From: Myxococcales bacterium
Lineage (GTDB): Bacteria; Myxococcota; UBA727; JABDBI01
Length of the DNA: 34,899 nt
Direction: 5' to 3'
Assembly: GCA_023248595.1 (NCBI GenBank)
Contig: JAHFEG010000022.1
Location: forward strand, 1 to 34,899
The translations under genes and the position numbers were made by a program. Below are positions 15,605-23,732 of the stretch, piece by piece (the stretch's first letter is position 1; each line of letters opens with the position of its first letter). The notes below the pieces were generated by a model that ran no database searches, was not told the origin of the DNA, and was given only the letters and a program-made list of their open reading frames with translations.

Positions 15605-16672
15605 ATGCTGACTTGTGCAGAATATATTTGGCTTGATGGAACACAACCAACACAACAGTTGCGCAGCAAGATGCGTATTTTAAATTTGACGTTAGGCGAA
15701 GTCAATTTAGCAGAATTACCACAATGGGGTTTCGATGGCTCATCTACTAATCAATCAGCAGGACATGTCTCAGACTTAGTTTTAAAGCCGGTCAATTTTG
15801 TAAATGATCCTATTCGAGGAGATAATAATTATTTGGTCATGTGCGAAGTGATGAATGCTGACGGGACACCGCACAAAACTAATACCCGTGCTTGGCTTCG
15901 AGAAGAAATGGCTCAAGGCGCAGAGAAACAAGAGCCATGGGTTGGTTTCGAGCAAGAATATACTTTGTACCAATATGATAGACCACTTGGTTGGCCAGCG
16001 AATGGCTATCCGGCACCACAGGGACCTTACTATTGCGGGGTTGGAAGCGACCGTGTTTTTGGACGCGAATTAAGTGAGCTGCATGCTCTTGCCTGTTTAG
16101 AGGCAGGGCTCGCTATTTATGGGACCAATGCAGAAGTGATGCCCGGACAATGGGAATTTCAAATTGGTTATCGTGGGTTTTCTTCGGAGAGCGCAGATCC
16201 GTTAAACATGTCAGATCACCTATGGATGGCTCGTTGGCTGTTATCTCGTTTGGGTGAAGACATGGGTATAACAGTGAGTTTGGCACCCAAGCCAGTATCG
16301 GGAGATTGGAACGGGGCAGGGATGCACACCAATTTTTCCACCAAATCAACACGGGATGAAAAAGCGGGTTGGAATGCCATTACTGTACTGGTTCAAGCCA
16401 TGTCTGCATTGCACAAAGAACACATTGCTGAATACGGAGCCGACTTGGCTGATCGCTTGACAGGTTTGCACGAAACTTGCGACATCAATACGTTTAAGAT
16501 GGGTGAATCCGACCGAGGCGCTTCGATTCGGATACCGGAGCCAGTTTCCAATAAACGTTGTGGCTATATTGAAGATCGTCGCCCTGGAGCAAACGCAGAT
16601 CCATATCGTGTTTCAGCTCGAATTTTAAAAACGCTAAATGGAGTTGAAAAAACCAATTATATTAGTGGCTGA
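15605..16672 (+). CDS. glnII: glutamine synthetase type II (eukaryote-like)
   Basis: A 355-residue GSII, the eukaryotic and rhizobial type, not the ~470-residue GSI usual in bacteria. It makes glutamine from glutamate, ammonia and ATP as a decamer. Diagnostic segments: EYIWLDG at the start, QWGFDGSSTNQ, PWVGFEQEYTL (metal-binding glutamates), NGAGMHTNFST, RGASIRIP and YIEDRRPGANADPYRV near the end. GSII lacks the adenylylation loop of GSI, so activity is not controlled by GlnE. GGAGATA precedes the ATG. It stands alone, after a 97-bp leader with no terminator-like hairpin seen, and ends one base from the convergent DUF1178 gene. Confidence 0.93.
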   Translation: MLTCAEYIWLDGTQPTQQLRSKMRILNLTLGEVNLAELPQWGFDGSSTNQSAGHVSDLVLKPVNFVNDPIRGDNNYLVMCEVMNADGTPHKTNTRAWLREEMAQGAEKQEPWVGFEQEYTLYQYDRPLGWPANGYPAPQGPYYCGVGSDRVFGRELSELHALACLEAGLAIYGTNAEVMPGQWEFQIGYRGFSSESADPLNMSDHLWMARWLLSRLGEDMGITVSLAPKPVSGDWNGAGMHTNFSTKSTRDEKAGWNAITVLVQAMSALHKEHIAEYGADLADRLTGLHETCDINTFKMGESDRGASIRIPEPVSNKRCGYIEDRRPGANADPYRVSARILKTLNGVEKTNYISG

Positions 16673-16673
16673 A

Positions 16674-17156
16674 TTAGTTATTTTCGATATCCGGCACCGG
16701 AATTTTAAAATAGGGGACACCTTCTTCGTCCAACCTTCTTTCTTCTTCCGGTGAGCTCTCCCCAATAATCGCTTCAAAGGGTTCATCGTTTCTAGACATA
16801 GAAATAGCCCGTTTGGCAAATTGATTTCCGACATCGATATGTGTTTGGCGTACTTTTTGCAAGATGCGCGCAATTGCTCTTTGTGTCTCTAAAGAAATAG
16901 GTGTGTCGCTTAAGACTTTGACATGCTTGGCATTTTTTGTATGAGCCAATTGCTGAAGTCCATGAAAATTTTTATCAGGAGCTTTGTGTTGATTTTGAGA
17001 AAGACCGACAGCAGAAGGGCGACGATCTATTTGAGAACAATTGCACAAAGGGCAACTGATTTCACGGTTGGTTAATCGATCGTAATAATCTTGTGTCGAC
17101 TCATACCAACCTTCAAAGGTGTGACCTTCTTTGCACTGCAAATCAACAATAAACAT
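16674..17156 (-). CDS. DUF1178-family zinc-ribbon protein
   Basis: A 160-residue protein of the DUF1178 family, common in alpha- and betaproteobacteria and of unknown function. It opens with MFIVDLQCKEGHTFEGWY, continues with the CPLC half of the zinc site (about residues 36-39), then a basic linker, and a conserved C-terminal acidic part including EAIIGESSPEEERRLDEEGVPYF. It follows radA on the same strand after 80 bp and could be cotranscribed with it. Confidence 0.87.
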   Translation of the reverse strand: MFIVDLQCKEGHTFEGWYESTQDYYDRLTNREISCPLCNCSQIDRRPSAVGLSQNQHKAPDKNFHGLQQLAHTKNAKHVKVLSDTPISLETQRAIARILQKVRQTHIDVGNQFAKRAISMSRNDEPFEAIIGESSPEEERRLDEEGVPYFKIPVPDIENN

Positions 17157-17236
17157 GTGGCATCACCTTATTTTGAAATTCAAAAGCCAAAACCAGGAAC
17201 AATTTATTCCTAGAAGCTATATTAGCTAAAAAGTAA

Positions 17237-18661
17237 TTAATTGGCGCTACTGCGAGGATTTTTGTTTGCAGCTGGCCTTGTTGGGAATTCTTCTAGAACC
17301 GCTTGAATGGCTTCTTCTAATGAATTGGTGCCAATAATTTGGATTTTGAAATTTTTAGGTAATTGCGATGCATTGATTTTAGGAATGACTGCAGTGGTAA
17401 ATCCCAAGCGTTCGGCCTCATTTAATCTGGCATCAACGCGGTGGACACCCCTGATTTCGCCAGAAAGACCGATTTCTCCAAAGCAAACCAAGTGAGGAGG
17501 GATGGGACGATTGGTCAGACTGGAAGCAATAGCCAAGGCAACTGGCAGATCTGCTGCGGGTTCAACCAGATTGGTGCCACCAGCAACGTTGATAAAAAGA
17601 TCTTGGCCAGATAAAACTAAGCCTGCTTGTTTTTCTAAAACTGCAGCCAAAACTGCACACCTGGTTTGATCAACTCCGACAGCGGTTCTTCTAGGGTTAC
17701 CAAAAAAGCTGGGCACACAAAGAGCTTGAACTTCGACTAAAAGTGATCTTGTGCCTTCAATTGCTGCAGCAACAGCAGATCCTGGTTTTCCCACGGGTCG
17801 TTCGGCTAAAAAGAATTCAGAAGGATTGGCGACTTCACCAAGGCCAGTGCCACGCATTTCAAACACACCCATTTCATTGGTGGATCCAAAACGATTTTTA
17901 TGTGCTCTTAAAAAACGATAAGGTCCCGTACGCGTCGACTCAAAATAAAGAACCGTGTCCACCATATGTTCTAGCAAACGAGGACCCGCAATGCTGCCTT
18001 CTTTGGTGACATGTCCCACTAAAAAGGTGGTCATGTTACTTGCTTTCGCGCGATGGACGATTTGAGCAGTGACTTCGCGAACTTGACTAACGGAACCAGA
18101 GGCGGAGTCTAACTCTGGAGCATAAATAGTTTGTACGGAATCAAGAATTAGTACATCAGGTTTTAATCGATCGATTTCCAGTAACGCGGCTGAGAGATTG
18201 GTTTCGGCCATTAAGTATAGATTGGGGTGCAGTGCTGACAGGCGTTCTGCGGTCATGCGTGTTTGTGAAATGGATTCTTCAGCAGAAACATACAGAGCTT
18301 TCAAGCCAGACTTCGCGACGTGAAAAGCAGTTGTCAAAAGCAATGTGCTTTTACCGATACCGGGTTCGCCGCCAATGAGAATGACACTGCCTGGGACAAG
18401 GCCGCCGCCTAAAACGCGGTCAAGTTCATTGATGCCAACCAAGTGACGACGGGTATTTTCGTGGGTGACTTCGGTGATGCGAGTGGCGACTGAAGGTGTT
18501 GGTGATCGGCTAGTTTGATTTTTATTTTGATTTAAAGCAATGCGCGCTTCTTCAACAAGGGTGTTCCAAGCTTGACAGCCAGGGCATTTACCCATCCATT
18601 TTTGCTCGAAATGTCCGCAAGAAGTGCAAACAAAATGAAATTCGCGTTTGATTTTAGCCAT
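17237..18661 (-). CDS. radA: DNA repair protein RadA
   Basis: A 474-residue RecA-like helicase that extends recombination intermediates by branch migration. Zinc finger C12-x2-C15...C26-x2-C29 at the N-terminus; Walker A GGEPGIGKST at 97-106; the RadA-specific KNRFGS motif; and the C-terminal Lon-protease-like domain (GGTNLVEPAADLPVALAIAS). Length is normal. I start at MAKIKREF (18661), which puts the zinc finger at its usual position; the frame opens 12 codons earlier. Confidence 0.96.
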   Translation of the reverse strand: MAKIKREFHFVCTSCGHFEQKWMGKCPGCQAWNTLVEEARIALNQNKNQTSRSPTPSVATRITEVTHENTRRHLVGINELDRVLGGGLVPGSVILIGGEPGIGKSTLLLTTAFHVAKSGLKALYVSAEESISQTRMTAERLSALHPNLYLMAETNLSAALLEIDRLKPDVLILDSVQTIYAPELDSASGSVSQVREVTAQIVHRAKASNMTTFLVGHVTKEGSIAGPRLLEHMVDTVLYFESTRTGPYRFLRAHKNRFGSTNEMGVFEMRGTGLGEVANPSEFFLAERPVGKPGSAVAAAIEGTRSLLVEVQALCVPSFFGNPRRTAVGVDQTRCAVLAAVLEKQAGLVLSGQDLFINVAGGTNLVEPAADLPVALAIASSLTNRPIPPHLVCFGEIGLSGEIRGVHRVDARLNEAERLGFTTAVIPKINASQLPKNFKIQIIGTNSLEEAIQAVLEEFPTRPAANKNPRSSAN

Positions 18662-18787
18662 GGTTTTTTTAAAGTAATGTAACCCATCAAATAGCACAAT
18701 TGATTAAAAAACAGGATTAACACTTTTTATGCGTGGTTGACTGTGAAAACAAAAATGGTACCGTTTGGCTTTATAAAGGGAGAATTT

Positions 18788-19375
18788 ATGTATAATTTTA
18801 AGTTGATTTTAAGCGGTTTTCTTTTAATGATCACGACGTCAGCTTTTGCTGTTTGGGATTGCCCTCACTGTACTTTTACAAATGATGATTCGCTGCCGCA
18901 TTGCGAAATTTGCGAAAATAAACGTGAGCCAGATGCAGATGTGGCAGGAACGGAAACACCAGAATTGGCTGGTGTGGACGCAGTGGTCACAGAAGAAGAA
19001 GTAGAAACAGAAATAGAAACAGAAACAGAAGAAGAATCAGAAGAGGCGCCATCTTCGTTTGGGGGAGCACCTGGAGGGTACAGTGGTACTATTTATGCTT
19101 GCGCTACAAAGGATTATCACTGCGCAGTTTGTAACGAATTTAAAGAAGCTTATGGTGACAAATCGGGCCATATGCCAACTATCGAAGGGAATTGTGCGTG
19201 CGGCCCAGAAATAAAAATCTGCGAAGGCTGTTGTGAAAAAGGAAAAAAAGATAAAAAAACTGGCTGCCTAGTCTGTAAAGAAAAATACCCTTGGGAAAAA
19301 GAAAATCCCGATGATAAAGGCCCATCGGGTGGTTTTTTTGGCCGCATTTTGAGTAATTTTGGGTTTAGCAAATAG
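18788..19375 (+). CDS. exported NZF zinc-finger plus RING-like cysteine-rich protein
   Basis: A 195-residue protein. Signal peptide 1-21 (MYNFKLILSGFLLMITTSAFA). Directly after it is a RanBP2/NZF-type zinc finger: W23, C25-x2-C28, N32, C39-x2-C42. It has the T29-F30 pair and a hydrophobic residue (I41) between the last cysteines, the TF/phi signature that marks ubiquitin-binding NZF fingers such as those of Npl4 and TAB2. A Glu/Thr-rich acidic linker (~50-97) leads to an eight-cysteine module, C112-x2-C115-x20-C136-x1-C138-x6-C145-x2-C148-x11-C160-x2-C163, in RING-like order but with x6 where RING has x2-3. A GGGAG ribosome site supports this start. A secreted effector acting on host ubiquitin is inference; no effector-secretion signal was tested. 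The stop abuts the opposing slyD stop. Confidence 0.72.
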   Translation: MYNFKLILSGFLLMITTSAFAVWDCPHCTFTNDDSLPHCEICENKREPDADVAGTETPELAGVDAVVTEEEVETEIETETEEESEEAPSSFGGAPGGYSGTIYACATKDYHCAVCNEFKEAYGDKSGHMPTIEGNCACGPEIKICEGCCEKGKKDKKTGCLVCKEKYPWEKENPDDKGPSGGFFGRILSNFGFSK

Positions 19376-19912
19376 CTAATGACGACATCCAGCGCCATGG
19401 ACGTGTTCTTCTTCATGTCCATGGTCGTGGTGATCATGACCAGGTGAGTGTACGTGGCCGTGGACCAGTTCTTCTTTGGTGGCCAGCCGCACTTCAATCA
19501 CAGAAACGCTAAAGTGTAAGTTTTGCCCTGCCAGCTCAGGATTCAAGTCAATTTTAATGCTGTCTTTGTCGATAGAGACAATGCGGCCTTCCATTTGATG
19601 GCCATCGGGAGAACGAAGATTAATAGTGGCGCCTGGCATATAGTTGTCTGCGGCTAAACGATCTTTTTTGATATCAACAACTCTGTTTGGATCAAATTTT
19701 CCATAGCCTTCTTCGGGCGTGAGCAAAAATTGTTTAGTATCACCGGCTTTTAAGCCCATGATCTCTTTTTCAAACTTAGGCAACAATTGCCCTCGACCGC
19801 AAATAAACCACAGTGGGTCATCTTTTGCAGAGGCATCGACCAGAACGCCGCTATCTAAAGTTAATTGGTAATCCACGGCAACAGCGCGTTCTTTGGCAAT
19901 TGGCATCATCAT
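19376..19912 (-). CDS. slyD: SlyD-type FKBP peptidyl-prolyl isomerase
   Basis: A ~178-residue SlyD: split FKBP domain with a chaperone insert, followed by a histidine-rich metal-binding tail (HSPGHDHHDHGHEEEHVHG) that binds nickel and related metals. Typical segments include VAVDYQLTLDSG, LIPKFEKEI-like LLPKFEKEIMGLKAGD and EEGYGKFDP. Three consecutive ATG codons (19912, 19909, 19906) follow a GGGAA sequence; I use the first. The frame is open 20 codons upstream, but that part is not SlyD-like. Confidence 0.92.
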   Translation of the reverse strand: MMMPIAKERAVAVDYQLTLDSGVLVDASAKDDPLWFICGRGQLLPKFEKEIMGLKAGDTKQFLLTPEEGYGKFDPNRVVDIKKDRLAADNYMPGATINLRSPDGHQMEGRIVSIDKDSIKIDLNPELAGQNLHFSVSVIEVRLATKEELVHGHVHSPGHDHHDHGHEEEHVHGAGCRH

Positions 19913-20047
19913 AATTTGTTCCCATATAAAATAAAGAAGCCGCGATTTTGCATGGTTGATAGAAAATCGCAAGGTAGTATGGAACGCATTTTTAAATTGG
20001 GACTAAGTTCGCTGTCGTAACTGTTTCTGGAAAAACAGGAGTTTACG

Positions 20048-20806
20048 ATGCCTATAACCCCCATAAGCCGTTCCAAATCAGACAGCGCATTACTGAAAAT
20101 GTCACGTGAAGCGCTAGACTCAAAACCGAGCGGTTTCAAGAAGGCTGCGTTTTTTGCAGATGATTCATTTGAAGCTGTAAGAGAAATGGTCCTTAATCCC
20201 GTTATAGTTCAGCCTCACAAAGCAGCTATCGAAGATCTTCAAGAAGGCTTTGTGCTAGAGCAAGTAGAGTCAAGCTTTGGGCTTTACACCTATCAAATTT
20301 TTAATGAAGAAAAAGTTTTGGAAACAATTAAAAAGTTAAAGCATCAAATTGAATCAGGTCAGTTGGATATTAATAGACCTATTATTGATCGCTTATTGAG
20401 TAGCCGTTACGTTGGATATCCGCCTCTGGCAGCAGCTGCGCGAGAACCAAATGTCGCTGTCGTTCGAGAGTTGCTACAATTAAAAACGATTGATTTAAAC
20501 GCTCGTGATAATCGCAGTTATGATTCGTTCTCGTTTAGAACTATTTTGATGCATGCTGTTCGGGGCGCCATTTTAAGTGATTTGAAAAATGAAGAAGCAA
20601 TCGAAGCACTCAGATTATTGTTGAATGATATCCGTATTTTAGAATCGCTTAACGCGACTGCAGAATCTGCTGCCGGAGAAAAAATGACAGCGCTGGATTT
20701 TGCGCTAAATGCTTATGAAAAAGATGCAACCAATTTAAATTATCAGAAAGTTGTTAAAATGCTGGTCGATCGAGGAGCAATCGCTCTGCAATATACAGTG
20801 CCGTAG
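20048..20806 (+). CDS. ankyrin-repeat-like protein
   Basis: A 252-residue protein, apparently cytosolic (no signal peptide). The second half has about three ankyrin-like units: YPPLAAAAREPNVAVVRELLQLKTIDLNARD, TILMHAVRGA ... EALRLLLND, and MTALDFALNAY ... VVKMLVDRGA. The N-terminal ~90 residues are of no recognised family. A CAGGAG ribosome site precedes the ATG. Ankyrin proteins are frequent effectors in intracellular bacteria, but nothing here shows secretion. Divergent from slyD with 135 bp between the starts. Confidence 0.7.
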   Translation: MPITPISRSKSDSALLKMSREALDSKPSGFKKAAFFADDSFEAVREMVLNPVIVQPHKAAIEDLQEGFVLEQVESSFGLYTYQIFNEEKVLETIKKLKHQIESGQLDINRPIIDRLLSSRYVGYPPLAAAAREPNVAVVRELLQLKTIDLNARDNRSYDSFSFRTILMHAVRGAILSDLKNEEAIEALRLLLNDIRILESLNATAESAAGEKMTALDFALNAYEKDATNLNYQKVVKMLVDRGAIALQYTVP

Positions 20807-20841
20807 TCATAATTTTCGAACCATCTCTTCGAAGATAGAGA

Positions 20842-20915
20842 AAATCCCCCTACCCCCTTTTTCTAAGGGGGACTAAATCTCTCAACCTGCGCTGGTATGA
20901 CAACACCGGGGGCAT
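20842..20915. repeat. relic of the C-rich dispersed repeat
   Basis: AAATCCCCCTACCCCCTTT, then CTAAGGGGGACTAAAT, is the same block as in the arms of the inverted repeat at 26358-26636; downstream, CCTGCGCTGG-TATGACAA resembles the right end of the palindromic copy at 10736-10817. So this is a composite of the two repeat types. It can fold as a hairpin (CCCCCTTTTTCTAAGGGGG) and may end transcription of either convergent neighbour. Confidence 0.7.
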
Positions 20916-20924
20916 GAACGCTTG

Positions 20925-21689
20925 CTAATTCTTACTTTCTTCTATTTTCGTGACCTTGCTATCTTCTAAAATAATAATTGTAGTACCGTACGTCGCGATT
21001 TCTTTAGTGCCTTTATGACCATCAAGTACCATTCCTTCTCTTCTAATGTGGTCGGGTTGACCCATGGCAGCAAAGAGTGCTTGATCATCCATGCCGATCA
21101 GTGGCGTTTTTTCAAAAATGGCTGTGCGTATTTTTTCATCATAAGCCATGAGCCATTCATTATTATCTTCTTTGGAAAATAAACTGTCTTTCCATTCTGC
21201 AAAACTTTTTTCATCGCGGACAGTGTCGGGCAAAATTAAAATATAGGTTTGATCTCGGTTTAAAGTGACCGGACCGCGTGCTCTCGCAAGGCGCGTGTAG
21301 ACCCAAGGCCAATGCCTGGGAGTCAAAATTGGTCTTTTAAATATAGCTATTCCCGTTGGCCATTCTATCTTTTGAATTTCGATGCGGGTTCCGACAGGAA
21401 TGATCTCATTAGACGGAGGAGGCAATATGTAATCCCCATCGATTGTTTTTAAATATGTAAGTTCTTCAAATTGGCGAGGATGCAGCAATTGAAAACGATT
21501 ATCGTCATAAAAAGGGCCAGCATAAAGGCTTTGTTTGAGCCAGAAAGTTTGTTTTTGGAATTGCGAAGCTATCTGCTTTTGCAAGATATCTGGTGTTTGA
21601 ACGTGGTTAAAACAGGCTGGTAGCAGAAGTATGGGGAGCAGTGCTCTCCATTTGCAAAATTGTTTGATTTGAGTCATGAAGCCTTGCAT
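20925..21689 (-). CDS. lipoprotein with BamE-like C-terminal part
   Basis: A 254-residue lipoprotein with signal segment WRALLPILLLPAC (lipobox LPAC). The body is unfamiliar; the C-terminal ~55 residues (MDDQALFAAMGQPDHIRREGM ... TTIIILEDSKVTKI) have the two-helix, strand pattern with G-x-P seen in BamE/SmpA-type domains, an impression rather than a firm match. The ATG at 21689 follows AGGA with 7-base spacing. Only 26 bp separate it from divergent dapF. Confidence 0.65.
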   Translation of the reverse strand: MQGFMTQIKQFCKWRALLPILLLPACFNHVQTPDILQKQIASQFQKQTFWLKQSLYAGPFYDDNRFQLLHPRQFEELTYLKTIDGDYILPPPSNEIIPVGTRIEIQKIEWPTGIAIFKRPILTPRHWPWVYTRLARARGPVTLNRDQTYILILPDTVRDEKSFAEWKDSLFSKEDNNEWLMAYDEKIRTAIFEKTPLIGMDDQALFAAMGQPDHIRREGMVLDGHKGTKEIATYGTTIIILEDSKVTKIEESKN

Positions 21690-21715
21690 GTAATATCCTA
21701 TTCTGAAGAGTCTAT

Positions 21716-22606
21716 ATGGCAGAATTGCGTTTTTTCAAATATGAAGCTTTGGGTAATGATTTCATCATTATTGATGAAATGCATTTGTCTGTTAAAAAGC
21801 CAGGACAAAGGGAACCTTTTCTTTCATTACAAAAAAGAATGCAACTTTGCGATCGACATCGAGGTATCGGTGCCGATGGCATCATTACAGTTTTTCGATC
21901 TGAAGCACCGGGCACAGTTGCGTACATGCATATCACAAATCTTGATGGTAGTATTCCAGAAATGTGCGGCAACGGATTTCGTTGTGTCGCTAAGTGGCTA
22001 GCTGATGAAGGTAAAATACCACCAAATGGCGAGGGCGCCTTATTGACAGATGATGGAATTAAATCTTTCAAGCTTGATGAAGAGATGTGCACCGTTGAAA
22101 TGGGGATTGCTGATTTTAAGCATGCGACAGCGAGTGGATCGATGTGCGACGTTACTCTTTTATTGCCAAAAGAGCTGGGTTTAAATCAAACACAAGTTCG
22201 GGCAACTGCGGTATCAATCGGAAATCCTCACTTGGTTTTGGATATGAAAGTGAGCGATGCAGAAGCTGAGCGCATTGGTGCTTTTTTTGAGTATCATCCT
22301 TCTTTTCCCAATCGGACCAATGTTGAATTTGCGACAGTGACCAGTCCAACTGAAGTGTCATTGAAAATTTGGGAGCGTGGTGTTGGTTTAACGAAAGCAT
22401 GTGGCACAGGCGCATGTGCTGGTGTTGCAGCCTTGGTGGAGGCTGAAAAGTTGTTGGAGAATCAGGAAATTATTGTTTCTTTACCTGGCGGCGATCTTTA
22501 TGTGACTGCTCAAGTTCAAAAATCGCCTGCTGCAAATTTTGAAACTCAACTGCATATGGTGATGAAAGGACCTGCGAATCGCGTTTTTGCAGGTTTCTTT
22601 TCGTGA
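21716..22606 (+). CDS. dapF: diaminopimelate epimerase
   Basis: A 296-residue PLP-independent racemase converting LL- to meso-diaminopimelate for peptidoglycan and lysine. Both catalytic cysteines are present: C84 in EMCGNGFRC and C229 in ACGTGACAG. The start FFKYEALGNDFIII is typical. First gene of a tight run dapF - leucine dehydrogenase - rng - dapE (gaps of 17 and 8 bp and a 4-base overlap), so it is probably the operon head, with a promoter in the 26-bp divergent gap or inside the neighbouring gene. Confidence 0.95.
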   Translation: MAELRFFKYEALGNDFIIIDEMHLSVKKPGQREPFLSLQKRMQLCDRHRGIGADGIITVFRSEAPGTVAYMHITNLDGSIPEMCGNGFRCVAKWLADEGKIPPNGEGALLTDDGIKSFKLDEEMCTVEMGIADFKHATASGSMCDVTLLLPKELGLNQTQVRATAVSIGNPHLVLDMKVSDAEAERIGAFFEYHPSFPNRTNVEFATVTSPTEVSLKIWERGVGLTKACGTGACAGVAALVEAEKLLENQEIIVSLPGGDLYVTAQVQKSPAANFETQLHMVMKGPANRVFAGFFS

Positions 22607-22623
22607 AGTAGGGATGTAAAAAA

Positions 22624-23724
22624 ATGAAAATATTTGAAGAAATTTCCAGAAAAGATCACGAACAAGTTGCTTTTTGCAGCGATAAGGAAACGGGCTTAAA
22701 AGCTATTATCGCTATTCATAATACCACGCTTGGTCCTGCGCTGGGCGGGTGCCGGATTTGGCCTTATGAAAGTGAAGAAGCAGCATTGCGTGACGTGTTG
22801 CGTTTGTCACGAGGTATGACCTATAAATCAGCTGCAGCAGGTCTTAACTTGGGAGGCGGAAAGGCTGTGATCATTGGGGATGCAAAAACCATAAAGTGTG
22901 AAAAGCTTTTTCGCGTTTTTGGCCGCTTTGTGCAAACATTGGGAGGACGCTATATTACGGCTGAAGATGTAGGAACTTCTGTGCAAGACATGGAATGGGT
23001 ACGCATGGAGACCAATTTCGTCACAGGTATTAGTCGTACTTTTGGTGGCTCGGGAGATCCAAGTCCGTTGACGGCCTTTGGTGTTTTTCAAGGGATTCGA
23101 GCTGCACTAACATGGCATCTTGGAAATGACTCTCTTGTAGGGAAAACGGTATTGGTTCAAGGCGTTGGCCAGGTTGGATTTAGCTTGCTGCAACACTTAA
23201 TTCCAGCAGGAGCAAAAATCATTGCAACCGATGTCGACGAAAGAAATATTAATCGGGTTTTGGCAGAATATCCTTCTGTTCAATTTGTAGCTCCTCATAG
23301 TATTTATGATGTCCCTTGCGATATTTTTGCGCCATGTGCTTTGGGAGGCGTAGTTAACGACGACACTATTCCTCGTTTACAGTGCAAAATTATTGCTGGC
23401 AGTGCTAACAATGTGCTCGCTGAGGAAGATAAACACAGCGCAGACTTAGCAGCGCGCGGAATTTTATATGTGCCTGATTTTGTGATCAGTGCTGGCGGTC
23501 TTATCAATGTCGCCAATGAATTGGTCGGCTATGAACGCAAGCAAGCGCTTAGACAGGTGACTGGTATTTATGATATCGTGATGGATATTTTTAATATTGC
23601 GAAAGAGGAAGATATTACAACGCTGGATGCTGCTAAGGCCTTGGCAGAAAGAAGAATCTATAACCTGGGTCGCATTAAACATACTTATGTGGGCACTCCA
23701 ATGCTCAAACGCGCTAGAGTTTAA
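22624..23724 (+). CDS. leucine dehydrogenase
   Basis: A 366-residue NAD-dependent amino-acid dehydrogenase of the Leu/Phe/Val group, deaminating branched-chain amino acids or running in reverse. LGPALGGCRIWPY, then K68 in RGMTYKSAAAGLNLGGGKA with the catalytic lysine at K80, the same number as in the Bacillus enzyme; the Rossmann motif is VLVQGVGQVG. Lacks the larger size of glutamate dehydrogenases. It sits inside the dap operon 17 bp after dapF. It may help assimilate amino acids from a host; that link is inference. Confidence 0.9.
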   Translation: MKIFEEISRKDHEQVAFCSDKETGLKAIIAIHNTTLGPALGGCRIWPYESEEAALRDVLRLSRGMTYKSAAAGLNLGGGKAVIIGDAKTIKCEKLFRVFGRFVQTLGGRYITAEDVGTSVQDMEWVRMETNFVTGISRTFGGSGDPSPLTAFGVFQGIRAALTWHLGNDSLVGKTVLVQGVGQVGFSLLQHLIPAGAKIIATDVDERNINRVLAEYPSVQFVAPHSIYDVPCDIFAPCALGGVVNDDTIPRLQCKIIAGSANNVLAEEDKHSADLAARGILYVPDFVISAGGLINVANELVGYERKQALRQVTGIYDIVMDIFNIAKEEDITTLDAAKALAERRIYNLGRIKHTYVGTPMLKRARV

Positions 23725-23732
23725 GCTAATTT

